Positions 43,001 through 47,872 of a DNA stretch of 64,000 bases are shown here, in pieces. Position numbers and translations under genes: made by a program. Under the pieces are notes generated by a model. The model saw nothing but the letters and a program-made list of their open reading frames with translations. It was not told where the DNA came from and ran no database searches. Origin of the DNA: Betaproteobacteria bacterium (GTDB lineage: Bacteria; Pseudomonadota; Gammaproteobacteria; Burkholderiales; Rhodocyclaceae); contig JADJXY010000002.1 of the NCBI GenBank assembly GCA_016720065.1, positions 1,129,001 to 1,193,000 of the forward strand. The letters run 5' to 3'. Within the stretch, counting starts at the first letter, position 1. Each line of letters opens with the position of its first letter.

Positions 43001-45201
43001 CCCGCCACCACGGTGCTGACCAGGGTTTCGGGCCCGATCTTGACGCCGGTGTTGTCGAAGCGTTGCAGGTAGATGTCGCTGCCGTTGGACCACACGCCGG
43101 TAAAGCCGCTGGCGTAGGCGGCGACGTTGTCGTTGTACTGGGTGCCGCTGGTGGCGGTGTGAATCTGGAATTGCACGCCCTGGGCCACGCCGGACGCGTT
43201 GTAGCGCTGACCGTAGACGCCGTAGCCGCTGCCGTCGTTACCCACATCCTGCCAGGTAATGACGTAGTCGCCCGTGGTCAGCCCGGTGATCTGGGGCCAG
43301 TCCTGGGCGCCTCCGGTCAGACTGTTGACCCGGAATTCGGGGCCCAGGGCCTCGCCATTGTTGGCGTAGCGCTGCGCATAGACGCCGTCCCCGGAACCGT
43401 CCTGACCCGTGGACACCCAGGTCACCACGTAGCTGCCGTCCGTCAGCTTCGCCGCCGACGGCCATTGCTGCTGATTGGGCGTATAGGTATTGACCTGCTC
43501 CTCACCGTAGGCCGTCGGCGTGCCGTCGACTTCGCGCGTCACGTTGATGGTGACCACCCCCGGCTCGCTGGCACCACCGTCGCCGTCATAGACGCGCAGC
43601 GCAACGGTCCGGCTGGCCTGAGGACTGCCCGAACTGTTGGCGTAGGTGAGGTTCTGGATCAGTTGCTCCACGGCGTCGACCGTGGCGCTGGCGTTCAGAG
43701 TGACGACCAGGGCAGCGCCGTTGCTGCCCCCGCTGATCGTACCGATGACCTGGGCGCCGCTTCCGTCGTTGAAGGTCACGTTGCTGCCTGAAACGCCGAT
43801 CTGCCCCGCGCCGCCGCCCTGGTTGCGGACGCCGAGCTGGTCTTCGGCGCTGCCGTACTGGATGAACGCCAGTTCGACGCGGCCCCCGGCAAAATCGGTC
43901 GAATCCGGGTCGATGAAGCTGACGGCGGCGTCGATGACCTGCGGCGTGGCATTGACCAGGTTTTCCCCGAAGGTGACGGTGCCGGCAAAGTCCGCCAGGT
44001 AAGGATCGCCTTGACGGGGAAGTTCGGCGGCGGTCCCGAAGAGTTGCTGGTAAACACCGCCGCTGCTGCCGTCCTGACCTTCGGACCGCCAGACGACGAC
44101 AAGATTGTCGCTGCCCAGGTGGGCGATGGCGGGTTCGTTCTGGACACCGGTCGGAAAGGTATTGACCTTTTGCTGCCCCGTCGTCGCGACACCGCTGGCG
44201 TCATACTCCCGAACGTACACGTCCGCGGTCGTCCCGCTGCCCGACACGTCGTAGTTGTCGTTGTACCAGGTGACGGCGAAGCCGCCGTTGGCCAGGGCGG
44301 TCACGTCGGGCTGATATTGCCCCCCATTGGTGGACTCGTTGACCCGGAATTCCCCTCCCACCACAGCACCGCCCGCGTCATAGCGCTGGCCGTAGACGCC
44401 GGCACTGCTGCCATCCTGGCTATCGGAGCGCCAGACCACCACGAAACCGCCACCGACCAGCGTCGTCACGGAAGGCTCGTACTGGGCACCGCTCACAAAG
44501 GTATTGACCTTGAACTGGCTGCCGGCGGCGACGCCGGCGCTATCGTAGCGCTGGGCGTAAACCCCGTAGCTCGAACCGTCGGTCCCGCTCTGGTCGGTCC
44601 ACACCACGACGAAGCTGCCATCGGCGTTGGCGGCGATGTCCGGGTCGTTCTGGTTGCTGCCGGTCGTGGTATTCACGCGGAACTCGGGGCCAAGGGCGGC
44701 ACCGGCGTTGCTGTAACGCTGCGCATAGACGCCGTAGCCGCTGCCATCCTGGCCATTGGAATACCAGGTGACCACGAAACCGCCGGTGTAGGCCGCCACG
44801 CTGGGCGTCCCCTGATCGGCACTGATGTAGCTGTTGACGCGGAATTCGCTGCCCTGAGCCACGCCGCTGGCGTTGTAGCGTTGGGCATAGACCCCGTAGC
44901 TGGAGCCGTCCGTGCCGGACTGATCGGTCCAGGTCACCAGAAAACCGCCGTCGGAAAGGCCCACGACGCTCGAATCGAGCTGATGGCCGGCCGTGGTGGA
45001 ATTGACCCGGAATTCCGGGCCGGTCGGAATCCCCAAGGCCGTATAGCGCTGGGCATAGATGCCGTAGCTTCCCGCTGCATCCTGAGTCAGAGAGGTCCAC
45101 ACGACGACGTAGCCGCCGCCGGTGAGTGCCGCGACAGCGGGGTCACTCTGGTCGCTGTCGGTATAGGTGTTGACCTGATCTTCGCTGTAAATTTTGGCCA
45201 T
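23948..45201 (-). CDS. Giant modular secreted protein, whole locus (about 7,085 residues if six indels are corrected)
   Basis: One minus-strand gene of 21,254 bases, broken in its last quarter by six small indels. Five are net losses: one G in the G4 runs at 29185-29188, 26252-26255 and 25090-25093, one base near 28514, and one C near 25312. One is a gain, an extra A near 28353. Correcting them gives exactly 7,086 codons. The protein begins MAKIYSEDQVNTYTDSD after an AGGAG ribosome-binding site and has no Sec signal. In order it holds eight blocks of seven propeller-like repeats with cadherin-like spacers (residues 1-4525), an Ig/cadherin-like domain, about 23 PKD-like units and a unique C-terminus ending QQDQNLI. 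There are no RTX nonapeptides and no LapA-like retention module. It is probably exported by the downstream type I system as a matrix or adhesion protein. Function and export route are inferred. Confidence 0.8.
25313..26255 (-). CDS. Giant protein fragment 5 (PKD units B-C-D-A'')
   Basis: Coding continuation after the G4 break. It holds B, C, D and the start of a diverged A unit (AVTGADNVSEGSVYTLNVGS). It ends near 25312, where TCCC is shortened to TCC inside the codons for AAAAGSFTHTY. The short piece 25087-25312 then reads SFTHTYADGGNGGTARN to the next G4 stop. Confidence 0.6.
26249..28352 (-). CDS. Giant protein fragment 4 (PKD units A-B-A'-B-C-D-A-B)
   Basis: The longest intact stretch inside the cassette array, about 700 codons. 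It runs from GAVVEPGADTRTGYSIDWGD through two B units whose G5 runs (28021-28025 and 27415-27419) keep the frame. C and D units and another A follow, and the stretch stops in the next B unit at the G4 run 26252-26255. The two intact B copies are the best evidence for what the broken copies should read. Confidence 0.7.
28514..29188 (-). CDS. Giant protein fragment 2 (PKD units B-C-D)
   Basis: In-frame continuation of the giant gene after the G4 frame break. It encodes the rest of unit B (YDIDWGDGSAVQTL), then unit C (VALSGAAAVEVGQSYTLNLG) and most of unit D (LSLEAGANAALDEGATFS). It ends where GTAG is replaced by AGG near 28514. The next coding piece, about 28354-28512, completes D and begins the next A unit before the extra A near 28353. 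Confidence 0.6.
29182..45201 (-). CDS. Giant secreted protein, intact 5' reading frame (5,339 codons)
   Basis: The longest uninterrupted frame of the giant gene. It ends at a TGA created by the missing G in the G4 run at 29185-29188; sister copies with G5 read through as ADPLSYDIDWGDG. Module starts, placed at the recurring DG-x-x-x-linker before the VNTY-type motif, fall at about residues 1, 560, 1125, 1690, 2420, 2986, 3557 and 4121. Six diverged PKD-like units (residues about 4640-5200, each with an xDWGDGS-type core) then lead into the first near-identical A and B cassettes. No stop or frame break occurs in the first 16 kb, which argues that the gene is under selection. Confidence 0.9.
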   Translation of the reverse strand: MAKIYSEDQVNTYTDSDQSDPAVAALTGGGYVVVWTSLTQDAAGSYGIYAQRYTALGIPTGPEFRVNSTTAGHQLDSSVVGLSDGGFLVTWTDQSGTDGSSYGVYAQRYNASGVAQGSEFRVNSYISADQGTPSVAAYTGGFVVTWYSNGQDGSGYGVYAQRYSNAGAALGPEFRVNTTTGSNQNDPDIAANADGSFVVVWTDQSGTDGSSYGVYAQRYDSAGVAAGSQFKVNTFVSGAQYEPSVTTLVGGGFVVVWRSDSQDGSSAGVYGQRYDAGGAVVGGEFRVNESTNGGQYQPDVTALANGGFAVTWYNDNYDVSGSGTTADVYVREYDASGVATTGQQKVNTFPTGVQNEPAIAHLGSDNLVVVWRSEGQDGSSGGVYQQLFGTAAELPRQGDPYLADFAGTVTFGENLVNATPQVIDAAVSFIDPDSTDFAGGRVELAFIQYGSAEDQLGVRNQGGGAGQIGVSGSNVTFNDGSGAQVIGTISGGSNGAALVVTLNASATVDAVEQLIQNLTYANSSGSPQASRTVALRVYDGDGGASEPGVVTINVTREVDGTPTAYGEEQVNTYTPNQQQWPSAAKLTDGSYVVTWVSTGQDGSGDGVYAQRYANNGEALGPEFRVNSLTGGAQDWPQITGLTTGDYVITWQDVGNDGSGYGVYGQRYNASGVAQGVQFQIHTATSGTQYNDNVAAYASGFTGVWSNGSDIYLQRFDNTGVKIGPETLVSTVVAGGTAQSGAQYVPDAATLGNGSVVIVWSDSGSNDGSVNGVYGRIYNPVANTFGSSFLVNTTTSGGQSNGGNGDYAPTVAALSDGTFVVVWPSDSNDPSGWAVMAQRFDASGNKLGSEFQVNERTPGSQYISDVTALSSGGFVVSWYNDNYDISGAGSTSDVYIREYTNAGVAVDGERKVNTNTSSTEFEPSVVDLGQGNFSVIWSGLNHEAESPNTYGIYQQLFGDTTELARSASPTLADFIGTVTFAENAVNGGLQVIDAAVGLSDPDSGNFNGGRLDLYYTQNGAVEDQLGVVHQGTGAGQIGVSGSTVSYGGAAIGTISGGVNGANLVINFTSNAATVEAVEALIQRLGYANPDSSPNPSRTLGLRVSDGDGGSSNTNSLTINITQDLDGTPTAYGEEQVNTYTPNYQQWPSAAKLTDGSYVVTWVSTGQDGSGDGVYAQRYANNGEAIGAEFRVNSLTGGAQDWPQITGLTTGDYVITWQDVGNDGSGYGVYGQRYNASGVAQGAQFQIHTATSGTQYHDNVAAYASGFTGVWSNGSDIYLQRFDNTGTKIGPETLVSTVVAGGTAQSGAQYVPDAATLGNGSVVVVWTDSSGNDGSGYGVYGRIYNPVANTFGSSFLVNTTTSGNQSQTPNGDYVPTVAALSDGTFVVVWPSDSNDPSGWAVMAQRFDASGNKLGGEFQVNEQTNGSQYISDVTALSSGGFVVSWYNDNYDISGAGSTSDVYIREYTNAGVAVDGERKVNSNTSSTEFEPSVVDLGQGNFSVIWSGLNHEAESPNTYGIYQQLFGDTTELARSASPTLADFIGTVTFAENAVNGGLQVIDAAVGLSDPDSGNFNGGRLDLYYTQNGGAEDQLGVVHQGTGAGQIGVSGSTVSYGGTAIGTISGGVNGANLVISFTSNAATVEAVEALIQRLGYANPDSSPNPSRTLGLRVSDGDGGSSNTNSLTINITQDLDGTPTAYGEEQVNTYTPSHEDAPAIATLSGGGYVVTWVSPSQDGASDGVYAQRFTASGVAVGPEFRVNTSTTGSQNEPTVAGLSDGGFVVVWTDTNGLDGNSYGVYSQRYDAAGVALGGEALVNTFTAGTQYQPSVASYGGGYVVSWTSNGNVGGSGYDVYTQRFNNLGVKVGPEGRVNTTVSSTQADSDVAARADGSHVVVWVDQGGADGNSYGVYAQRHDTAGNKLGAETLVNTETAGAQYEATVAMLSDNGFVVVWRSDNQDGSSAGVYGQRFDSAGTKVGGEFLVNETTNGGQYQPDVTGLSTGGFVVTWYNDNYDLSGTGTSSDVYIREYDAAGNAVDGQRKLESASNSTEYQPVITDLGNGNYAVAYVDYATSASGGNNTYDVVQQIFGNGAEMPRQASPVLGDLLVQRNFSYTLASPYYAGNPQVIDTDVAVSDSDSANFAGGSLIVEFLDGTAVSHANETVAVRNQGTGAGQIGVSGSDVSYGGVTIGTFSGGTAGTNLVVSLNASADAAATRALVENITYVNTVPGASQTDRYIGFRLFDGDGGASQSSDVLVRIQATVTPTTVDLQDVAPLVTLGETQAQAGVVLDSAVQLVYSGANSFNGGSLTVSYVSSTGRAEDQLSIRHEGNAAGQVGVSGSNVSVGGTVIGTINAADTGANGDQLVINFNANATDQAIERVIENLSYQTTSDGPNASRTISIVVRDSASTASTASQVVINVTPEIDGAVKLFGERQVNTFEANEQHVPVVAGLQGANDGSYVVVWRSYTQDGDSYGIYGQRYDAKGAAVGAEFQVNSNTLGAQVEPEVTSLANGGYVVVWTDQSGLDGSSYGVYAQIYNASGAKVGGQFLASTTTTSTQYEPSVVGLSDGSFVVAYRSDYKDATYLSGDNALARRFDASGNPLTAEFTLNSTTSGTQYNPRLAALGGGQFVALYGDASGNDGSSYGVFAKLFNADGSVAAVEQVATATVSGQQSGHDVAALSGGGYVAVWWSADNHIHGQRFNAAGAKAGGEFQVSTVDTAASNNFARVTALDSGGFVVAWDVNGGAGGSAQDIFVQQFDAAGTKIDGPTLVNSTIASTQYYADIAGLSGSNFVVTWAGYNQESNTANTYGIFSQIMGTAGSITRSAAPELVDVVSSVTFGENLVNATPQLIDSAVKLTDTDSASFNGGQLVVASIPAGQNQADHPFNQDQIAIQNEGNGAGQVGVSGSNVSYGGTVIGTIASNGANGANLVVNLNANATAQAVEAVIEHLTYANPSTDPASTRLISIQVSDGAGGASAPRTVQINVTPEVDGAVKLFGERQVNTYEADEQHVPVVAGLQGANDGGYVVVWRSNAQDGASYGIYGQRYDAKGAAVGAEFQVNSNTLGAQAEPEVTSLANGGYVVVWTDQSGLDGSSYGVYAQIYNASGAKVGGQFLANTSATSNQYEPAVVGLSDGSFVVAYRSDYSNASSSYVYDVLAKRYDASGNLLTAEFTLNSTTTGTQYNPRLAALGGGQFVALYGDASGNDGDGYGVFAKLFNADGSVAAVEQVATATVSGQQSGHDVAALSGGGYVAVWWSADNHIHGQRFNAAGAKAGGEFQVSTVDTAASNNFARVTALDSGGFVVAWDVNGGAGGSAQDIFVQQFDAAGTKIDGPTLVNSTIASTQYYADIAGLSGSNFVVTWAGYNQESNTASTYGIFSQIMGTAGSITRSAAPELVDVVSSVTFGENLVNATPQLIDSAVRLSDSDSANFNGGQLVVSVISGYGSIEQAQLPQNPELQDVFAIRHQGSGAGQVGISGSTVSYGGTAIGSITSDGSNGHDLIITFNANATAVAIEAVIENLTYANTYSNPVPSRTVSIQVSDGAGGASVPSVVEINVTPEYDGAQALYEEEVVNTYTPDQQYAPAMARLADGGYVTVWQSAGQDGWGFGIYGQRYNAQGVAVGNQFQVNDYTPNDQVTPVVSSLAGGGFVVVWSDQDGRDGSGYGLFGQRYDANGLQVGNDFIVNTTTTSNQYQPTMVSVPGGGFIVAWYSDGSKDGRSADVFFQRFDNNGSPQGAETRANSSTGFESSAQYEPSIALLNDGSFVVTWRSDSQDGSNAGVFGQRFAANGTTLGSEFRINTFTENHQYEPSIAALTGGGFVVSWTSYFQDGGSSTGVFAQRYANDGTPLGSEFRVNTTTASSEQQPSVTALANGGFVVAWSNGSQIYAQQYNAAGVAVDGEIRVDVQDNNWAVEPVVLGLNNGNFVISWQDYQDDASANTYGIFQRLFGNPADFSRQTAPLIVDLASSVTFVENDVNLTPQVIDAGIGLFDPDSANFDGGRLEVDYISGYGGQDQLGFQGLENQDQLGIRSEGNGPTQVSVSGLNVFYSGVQIGTITANGANHGKLVVVFNANATVEGVESVIENLTYQNTASNPFTSRTVSVRLTDGDGGASDAHFITLNVTPSVDGAVATGLERTVNTTVAGNQVEPSIAHLSDGGYVVVWTDQGGADTSSYGVYGQRYDADNNAVGSEFKVNTFVTGTQYEPQVVGLTGGGFVVVWRSDNQDGSSAGVYAQRYNASGVAQGGEFRVNESTPGGQYQPDVAALNNGGFAVTWYNDNFDASGTGSYGDIYIREYTAAGVATTGQIKANTPTASPTYQYEPAIAVLGDGSFVVTWRSDGQDGSSAGVYAQHFNASGGALGSEFKVNTTISSDQFNPDVAALKDGGYIVTWTSTSQDLSGYGVFAQRYDAAGAPVGTEFRVNTTTSSNQHDSAVTALENGGWVVTWTDDSGSDGSGSGVFMQQYDSAGRQLDGQTRVNSYTYSTQNQPTVASMADGGFVVAYSSHVSSGDGNGDGLPDGGNNTQEIHLQRYSNTAPVLSDVSVNGQEDASLVLTAALFISGFNDPEGQNLAAIKITTLPASGTVKLDGVAIVPGQEISLADLQANKLTYQGNLNFFGLDQFAWTGSDGVSFASTPVHTNINLANVNDAPGLGVGADGTASEGSFFTHALTLGNPDPDTVQVTVNWGDGSANSVYNTSQSLLNIGHTYADNGVYTVSVTANDSQGQANSVENGSFQMTVSNVAPDLGLSGNTSVEQNQVYTLTLGNVFDPGTDTVSEYRIDWGDGSGIQTILAGSLPGNRQVTHSYTGVGPKTIGVSLVDEDGTFNTVETKAITVSAPAEVLTVDAGADRTVNEGSFFVQTINFTDPTDAGTAGRLYTVDWGDGSTSSGRTFNASSLDVGHTYADGNANYTVSVTLDDDGAQQGSDSFAVTVNNVAPTLNLGGNATTPEGSLYTLNIGRSDPGADTVTSYSVDWGDGSAATVLTAAQLAAQSGNVTHTYLDGNANRTITVQATDEDGTWSNTKAVTVNDVAPSIALSGNATVNEGSTYTLTLGAVTDPGQDTASSYTIDWGDGNAEVVTSLGNYNHVYADGSANRTISVVVTDEEGAHANAGSLNVTVNNVAPTLNLTGNATTPEGSVYTLNIGHSDPGADTLSSYTINWGDGSANTVVSAAQLASQSGNVTHSFADGAANFTISVQATDEDGTWSNTKAITVNNVAPTAAVTGADSVSEGSVYTLNVGAVVEPGADTRTGYSIDWGDGSTQALTVAQWAAAAGSFTHTYADGGNGGTARNIVVQATDEDGTFTLGSKALTVNNAAPSLILSGNANTNEGASYVLHIEGSDAGGAADP
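31630..45201 (-). repeat. Eight tandem propeller-cadherin modules within the giant gene
   Basis: Eight modules of about 1.69 kb (562-571 residues; module 4 is about 730 because it has a second spacer domain). In the six modules whose repeats I counted (1, 2, 4, 5, 7 and 8), each has exactly seven repeats of about 48-50 residues, with a core like GGFVVVW-x-S-x2-QDGS and a following GVYGQRY and EFRVN. This is the pattern of a seven-bladed beta-propeller. A spacer of about 150 residues with IDAAV-x-DPDS-x-F-x-GG and GAGQIGVSGS-x-V-x-YGG follows each of modules 1-7. Modules 2 and 3 (offset about 1,695 bases), and modules 5 and 6 (offset about 1,698 bases), contain long near-identical DNA. Confidence 0.75.
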
Positions 45202-45447
45202 GCTGGTCTCCTCTCAGGGTTCTGGATGCCCGTGGCGGGCAATCGGGCACGACGAATGCAATAAGCAGACCACTGACGTAGAATCAACGACCTCACGCCG
45301 GGGGGTCAAAATATTCCCCAGAGTGTGTAAAATTTCTCGACACCGCAAGGGGCTGCCGCTCTACTACTTTGGTCATAACCCGGCTCCCGCAGCGCTACCC
45401 CGGCCATTCCTCATGTCATTACGCAGCACTCAATATAACCCCATGTC

Positions 45448-46929
45448 ATGACACTCCTCCTGCGCAGCGCCGTTCTCCGTGATCTGGAATCCGCCCATGC
45501 CGATCAGCCGCTCATGGCCCGGGCCGGGGCCACGGCGGCGGAGTGGGCCACGACGCTGGCGGTGGAAGCTTCCCGCCCCATCCTCGTCCTGGCCGGCCCC
45601 GGCAACAACGGAGGCGATGCCTTCGTCGCGGCGCTTCGGCTGAGGCAGCAGGGGGCCGCGGTGCGGGTCGTCTTCGTCGCCGACCCGCAGACACTGCCGA
45701 CGGACGCCCGGGCAGCCCACGCGGACTTCCTCGCCGCGGGAGGGACGACCGTCGCGACCATTCCGGACGGCGAGCGCTGGGGGCTCATCATCGACGGCCT
45801 GTTCGGCATCGGTCTGGCCCGCTCCCCCGAATCCCCTTACGCCGAGTGGATTCCGACCGCCAACGCCCTGGCCGGCCGCGACGCCTGCCCCCTCCTGGCC
45901 CTCGACTGCCCCTCGGGTCTCAACGCCGATACCGGCCGGGCCCACCACCCGACGATCCGGGCCACCCACACCCTGAGCTTCATCGCCGACAAGCCCGGCC
46001 TCCACACCGCCGATGGCCCCGACCAGTGCGGCCTGATCCGCATCGCCTCCCTGGGCCTCGACCTCACCGTCGCGACCCCGCCCGCCGGGCGTCTGGTCAC
46101 CCCCGCGCTCTTTGCCGAGGCCCTGGTGGGCCGCCTGCACAATACCCACAAGGGAAGCTTCGGCAGCGCCGGCATCGTCGGCGGCGCCCACTCCATGCTG
46201 GGGGCCTCCCTGCTGGCCGGGCGGGCGGCACTGCGCCTGGGGGCCGGCCGCGTCTATGTCGGCCTGGTGGATCCGGAGGCCCCTTCCTTCGACCCGGCTT
46301 GCCCGGAACTCATGCTGCGTCGGCCGGAGGGAGTCCTGGAGGCCGGTCTCACGGCCCTGGCCTGTGGTCCCGGCCTGGGCAACAGCCTCACCGCCATCAG
46401 CCTGCTGGAGCGCGCCCTCGGCCTCGACCTGCCCGTCATTCTCGATGCCGACGCCCTCAATCTCATCGCCTTCGAATCGGCGCTGCAAAGCGCCGTGGCC
46501 CAGCGCACGGCCCCCACCCTCCTCACCCCGCACCCCCTGGAGGCGGCGCGCCTCATGGACTGTGAACCGGAAGAGGTACAGGCCGACCGCATCGGCATCG
46601 CCACCGAACTGGCCTGGCGTTTCGACGCCCAGGTGGCCCTCAAGGGGTGCGGGACCGTCATCGCTTCCCCCAAGGGCCAATGGTGGATCAACGCCACCGG
46701 CAACCCGGGCCTCGCCTCGGCGGGCACCGGCGACGTGCTCACCGGCTTCACCCTCGCCCTCCTGGCCCAGGGCTGGACGCCGGAAAACGCCCTCCTGGCC
46801 GCGGTACACCTGCACGGCGCCGCAGCCGACGCCCTGGTGGAAAGCGGTTCCGGTCCCGTGGGCCTCACCGCGAGCGAACTGGTGGATCCGGGCCGGCGCC
46901 TCCTGAACCGCTGGCTGCGCGGTGGCTGA
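45448..46929 (+). CDS. nnr: Bifunctional NAD(P)H-hydrate epimerase / ADP-dependent dehydratase
   Basis: A 493-residue metabolite-repair enzyme that restores damaged NADH and NADPH hydrates. The N-terminal YjeF_N epimerase domain (residues 1-210) has GPGNNGGDAFVAALRL. The C-terminal ribokinase-like dehydratase (residues 225-490) has GSFGSAGIVGGAHSMLGA, the catalytic-site stretch ASAGTGDVLTGF and the ADP-binding region. Its start lies 246 bases from the divergent giant gene. The intergenic region includes an AT-rich stretch near 45300-45340 but no convincing sigma-70 pair. The last 8 bases overlap the EamA gene. Confidence 0.94.
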   Translation: MTLLLRSAVLRDLESAHADQPLMARAGATAAEWATTLAVEASRPILVLAGPGNNGGDAFVAALRLRQQGAAVRVVFVADPQTLPTDARAAHADFLAAGGTTVATIPDGERWGLIIDGLFGIGLARSPESPYAEWIPTANALAGRDACPLLALDCPSGLNADTGRAHHPTIRATHTLSFIADKPGLHTADGPDQCGLIRIASLGLDLTVATPPAGRLVTPALFAEALVGRLHNTHKGSFGSAGIVGGAHSMLGASLLAGRAALRLGAGRVYVGLVDPEAPSFDPACPELMLRRPEGVLEAGLTALACGPGLGNSLTAISLLERALGLDLPVILDADALNLIAFESALQSAVAQRTAPTLLTPHPLEAARLMDCEPEEVQADRIGIATELAWRFDAQVALKGCGTVIASPKGQWWINATGNPGLASAGTGDVLTGFTLALLAQGWTPENALLAAVHLHGAAADALVESGSGPVGLTASELVDPGRRLLNRWLRGG

Positions 46930-47803
46930 ACAGCATCCCCTGCGGGGAATCCTGCTGCTCTTCTGCTCCCTCTTCTTCTTCGCCGCCCTCGACGCCACGG
47001 CGAAGTATCTGGCGCAGTCCTACAGCGTCCCCCTCCTGGTCTGGGCACGCTACTGCGTCCATTTCCTGCTCATGGCCGTCATCCTCGGCCCGCGCCTGGG
47101 CCGCAGCCTGATACGCACCGGGAATCCGCGTCTGGTCATCCTGCGGGGCCTGTTCCTGGTCGGCTGCACGGCCTTCGGCGTCGCTGCCCTGGCCCGCATG
47201 CCCCTGGCGGAAACCACCGCCATCGCCTTCACCGCCCCCCTGCTGGTGGCCCTGCTGGCCGGTCCTCTGCTGGGGGAACGGCTCACACCGCTGCGCTGGG
47301 GGGTCGTGTTCATCGGTTTCGCCGGCGTCCTGCTCATCGCCCGGCCGGAAGGGGGCGTCACCCCCAGCGGTGCAGGGCTCGCCCTGGGCGCATCAGCCTG
47401 CTTCGCCGCCTACCAGATCCTCACCCGCCGTCTGGCCGCCAGTGAATCCACCCTGACCCTGCTGTTCTACACCGCGCTGTCGGGGAGCGTGGTCACCAGT
47501 CTTGCTCTGCCCTTCTTCCACGCCGATCTGGTCGTCCCTCCCCCGGGCGATGCGCTGCTGATCTGCGCCCTGGGCGTCCTGGGCGGCAGCGGCCACTTCC
47601 TCCTCACCTGGGCCTTCCGCCACGCCCCGGCCTCCCTCCTGTCGCCCTTCACCTATCTGCAACTGGTCTGGGCCACCCTGCTGGGCGCCGCGGTCTTCGG
47701 CCACTGGCCCGACGCCCTCGCTTTCCTGGGCATGGCCATCATCGTCGCCGGCGGGGTCGTGCTGGCCATCAGGACAGCGCCCGCAAACCCCGAGAGCCGG
47801 TGA
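46922..47803 (+). CDS. EamA/DMT-family transporter
   Basis: A 293-residue inner-membrane protein with about ten predicted helices in two EamA repeats. It starts at GTG, overlapping the nnr stop by 8 bases. Segments such as LLLFCSLFFFAALDATAKYL and PLAETTAIAFTAPLLVALL are typical of the drug/metabolite transporter superfamily. Substrate unknown. Translational coupling to nnr is seen, but there is no obvious metabolic link. Confidence 0.9.
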   Translation: MAEQHPLRGILLLFCSLFFFAALDATAKYLAQSYSVPLLVWARYCVHFLLMAVILGPRLGRSLIRTGNPRLVILRGLFLVGCTAFGVAALARMPLAETTAIAFTAPLLVALLAGPLLGERLTPLRWGVVFIGFAGVLLIARPEGGVTPSGAGLALGASACFAAYQILTRRLAASESTLTLLFYTALSGSVVTSLALPFFHADLVVPPPGDALLICALGVLGGSGHFLLTWAFRHAPASLLSPFTYLQLVWATLLGAAVFGHWPDALAFLGMAIIVAGGVVLAIRTAPANPESR

Positions 47804-47872
47804 AAATCTCACTCACCGCCGCTCGTCATGCCCAACTGCGTCCGCGGGGCGCGCGGTCATTTGCGCAGGGAC

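Noticed and set aside
31645..43791. A 4,048-codon open frame on the plus strand opposite the giant gene
   Set aside because: It is the mirror of the minus-strand repeats. High third-position GC and repeated codons keep stops out of the antisense frame. It has no ribosome-binding site or recognisable fold, and the minus strand encodes clear domains.
23948..45201. LapA/BapA-type adhesin with periplasmic retention, or an RTX toxin
   Set aside because: No LapD/LapG homologues nearby, no N-terminal retention domain, no GGxGxDxUx nonapeptides, and the ABC protein lacks the C39-like domain of LapB.
45343..45358. Sigma-54 promoter upstream of the giant gene (minus strand GGCAGCCCCTTGC)
   Set aside because: The GG-to-GC distance is one base short of the strict sigma-54 spacing.
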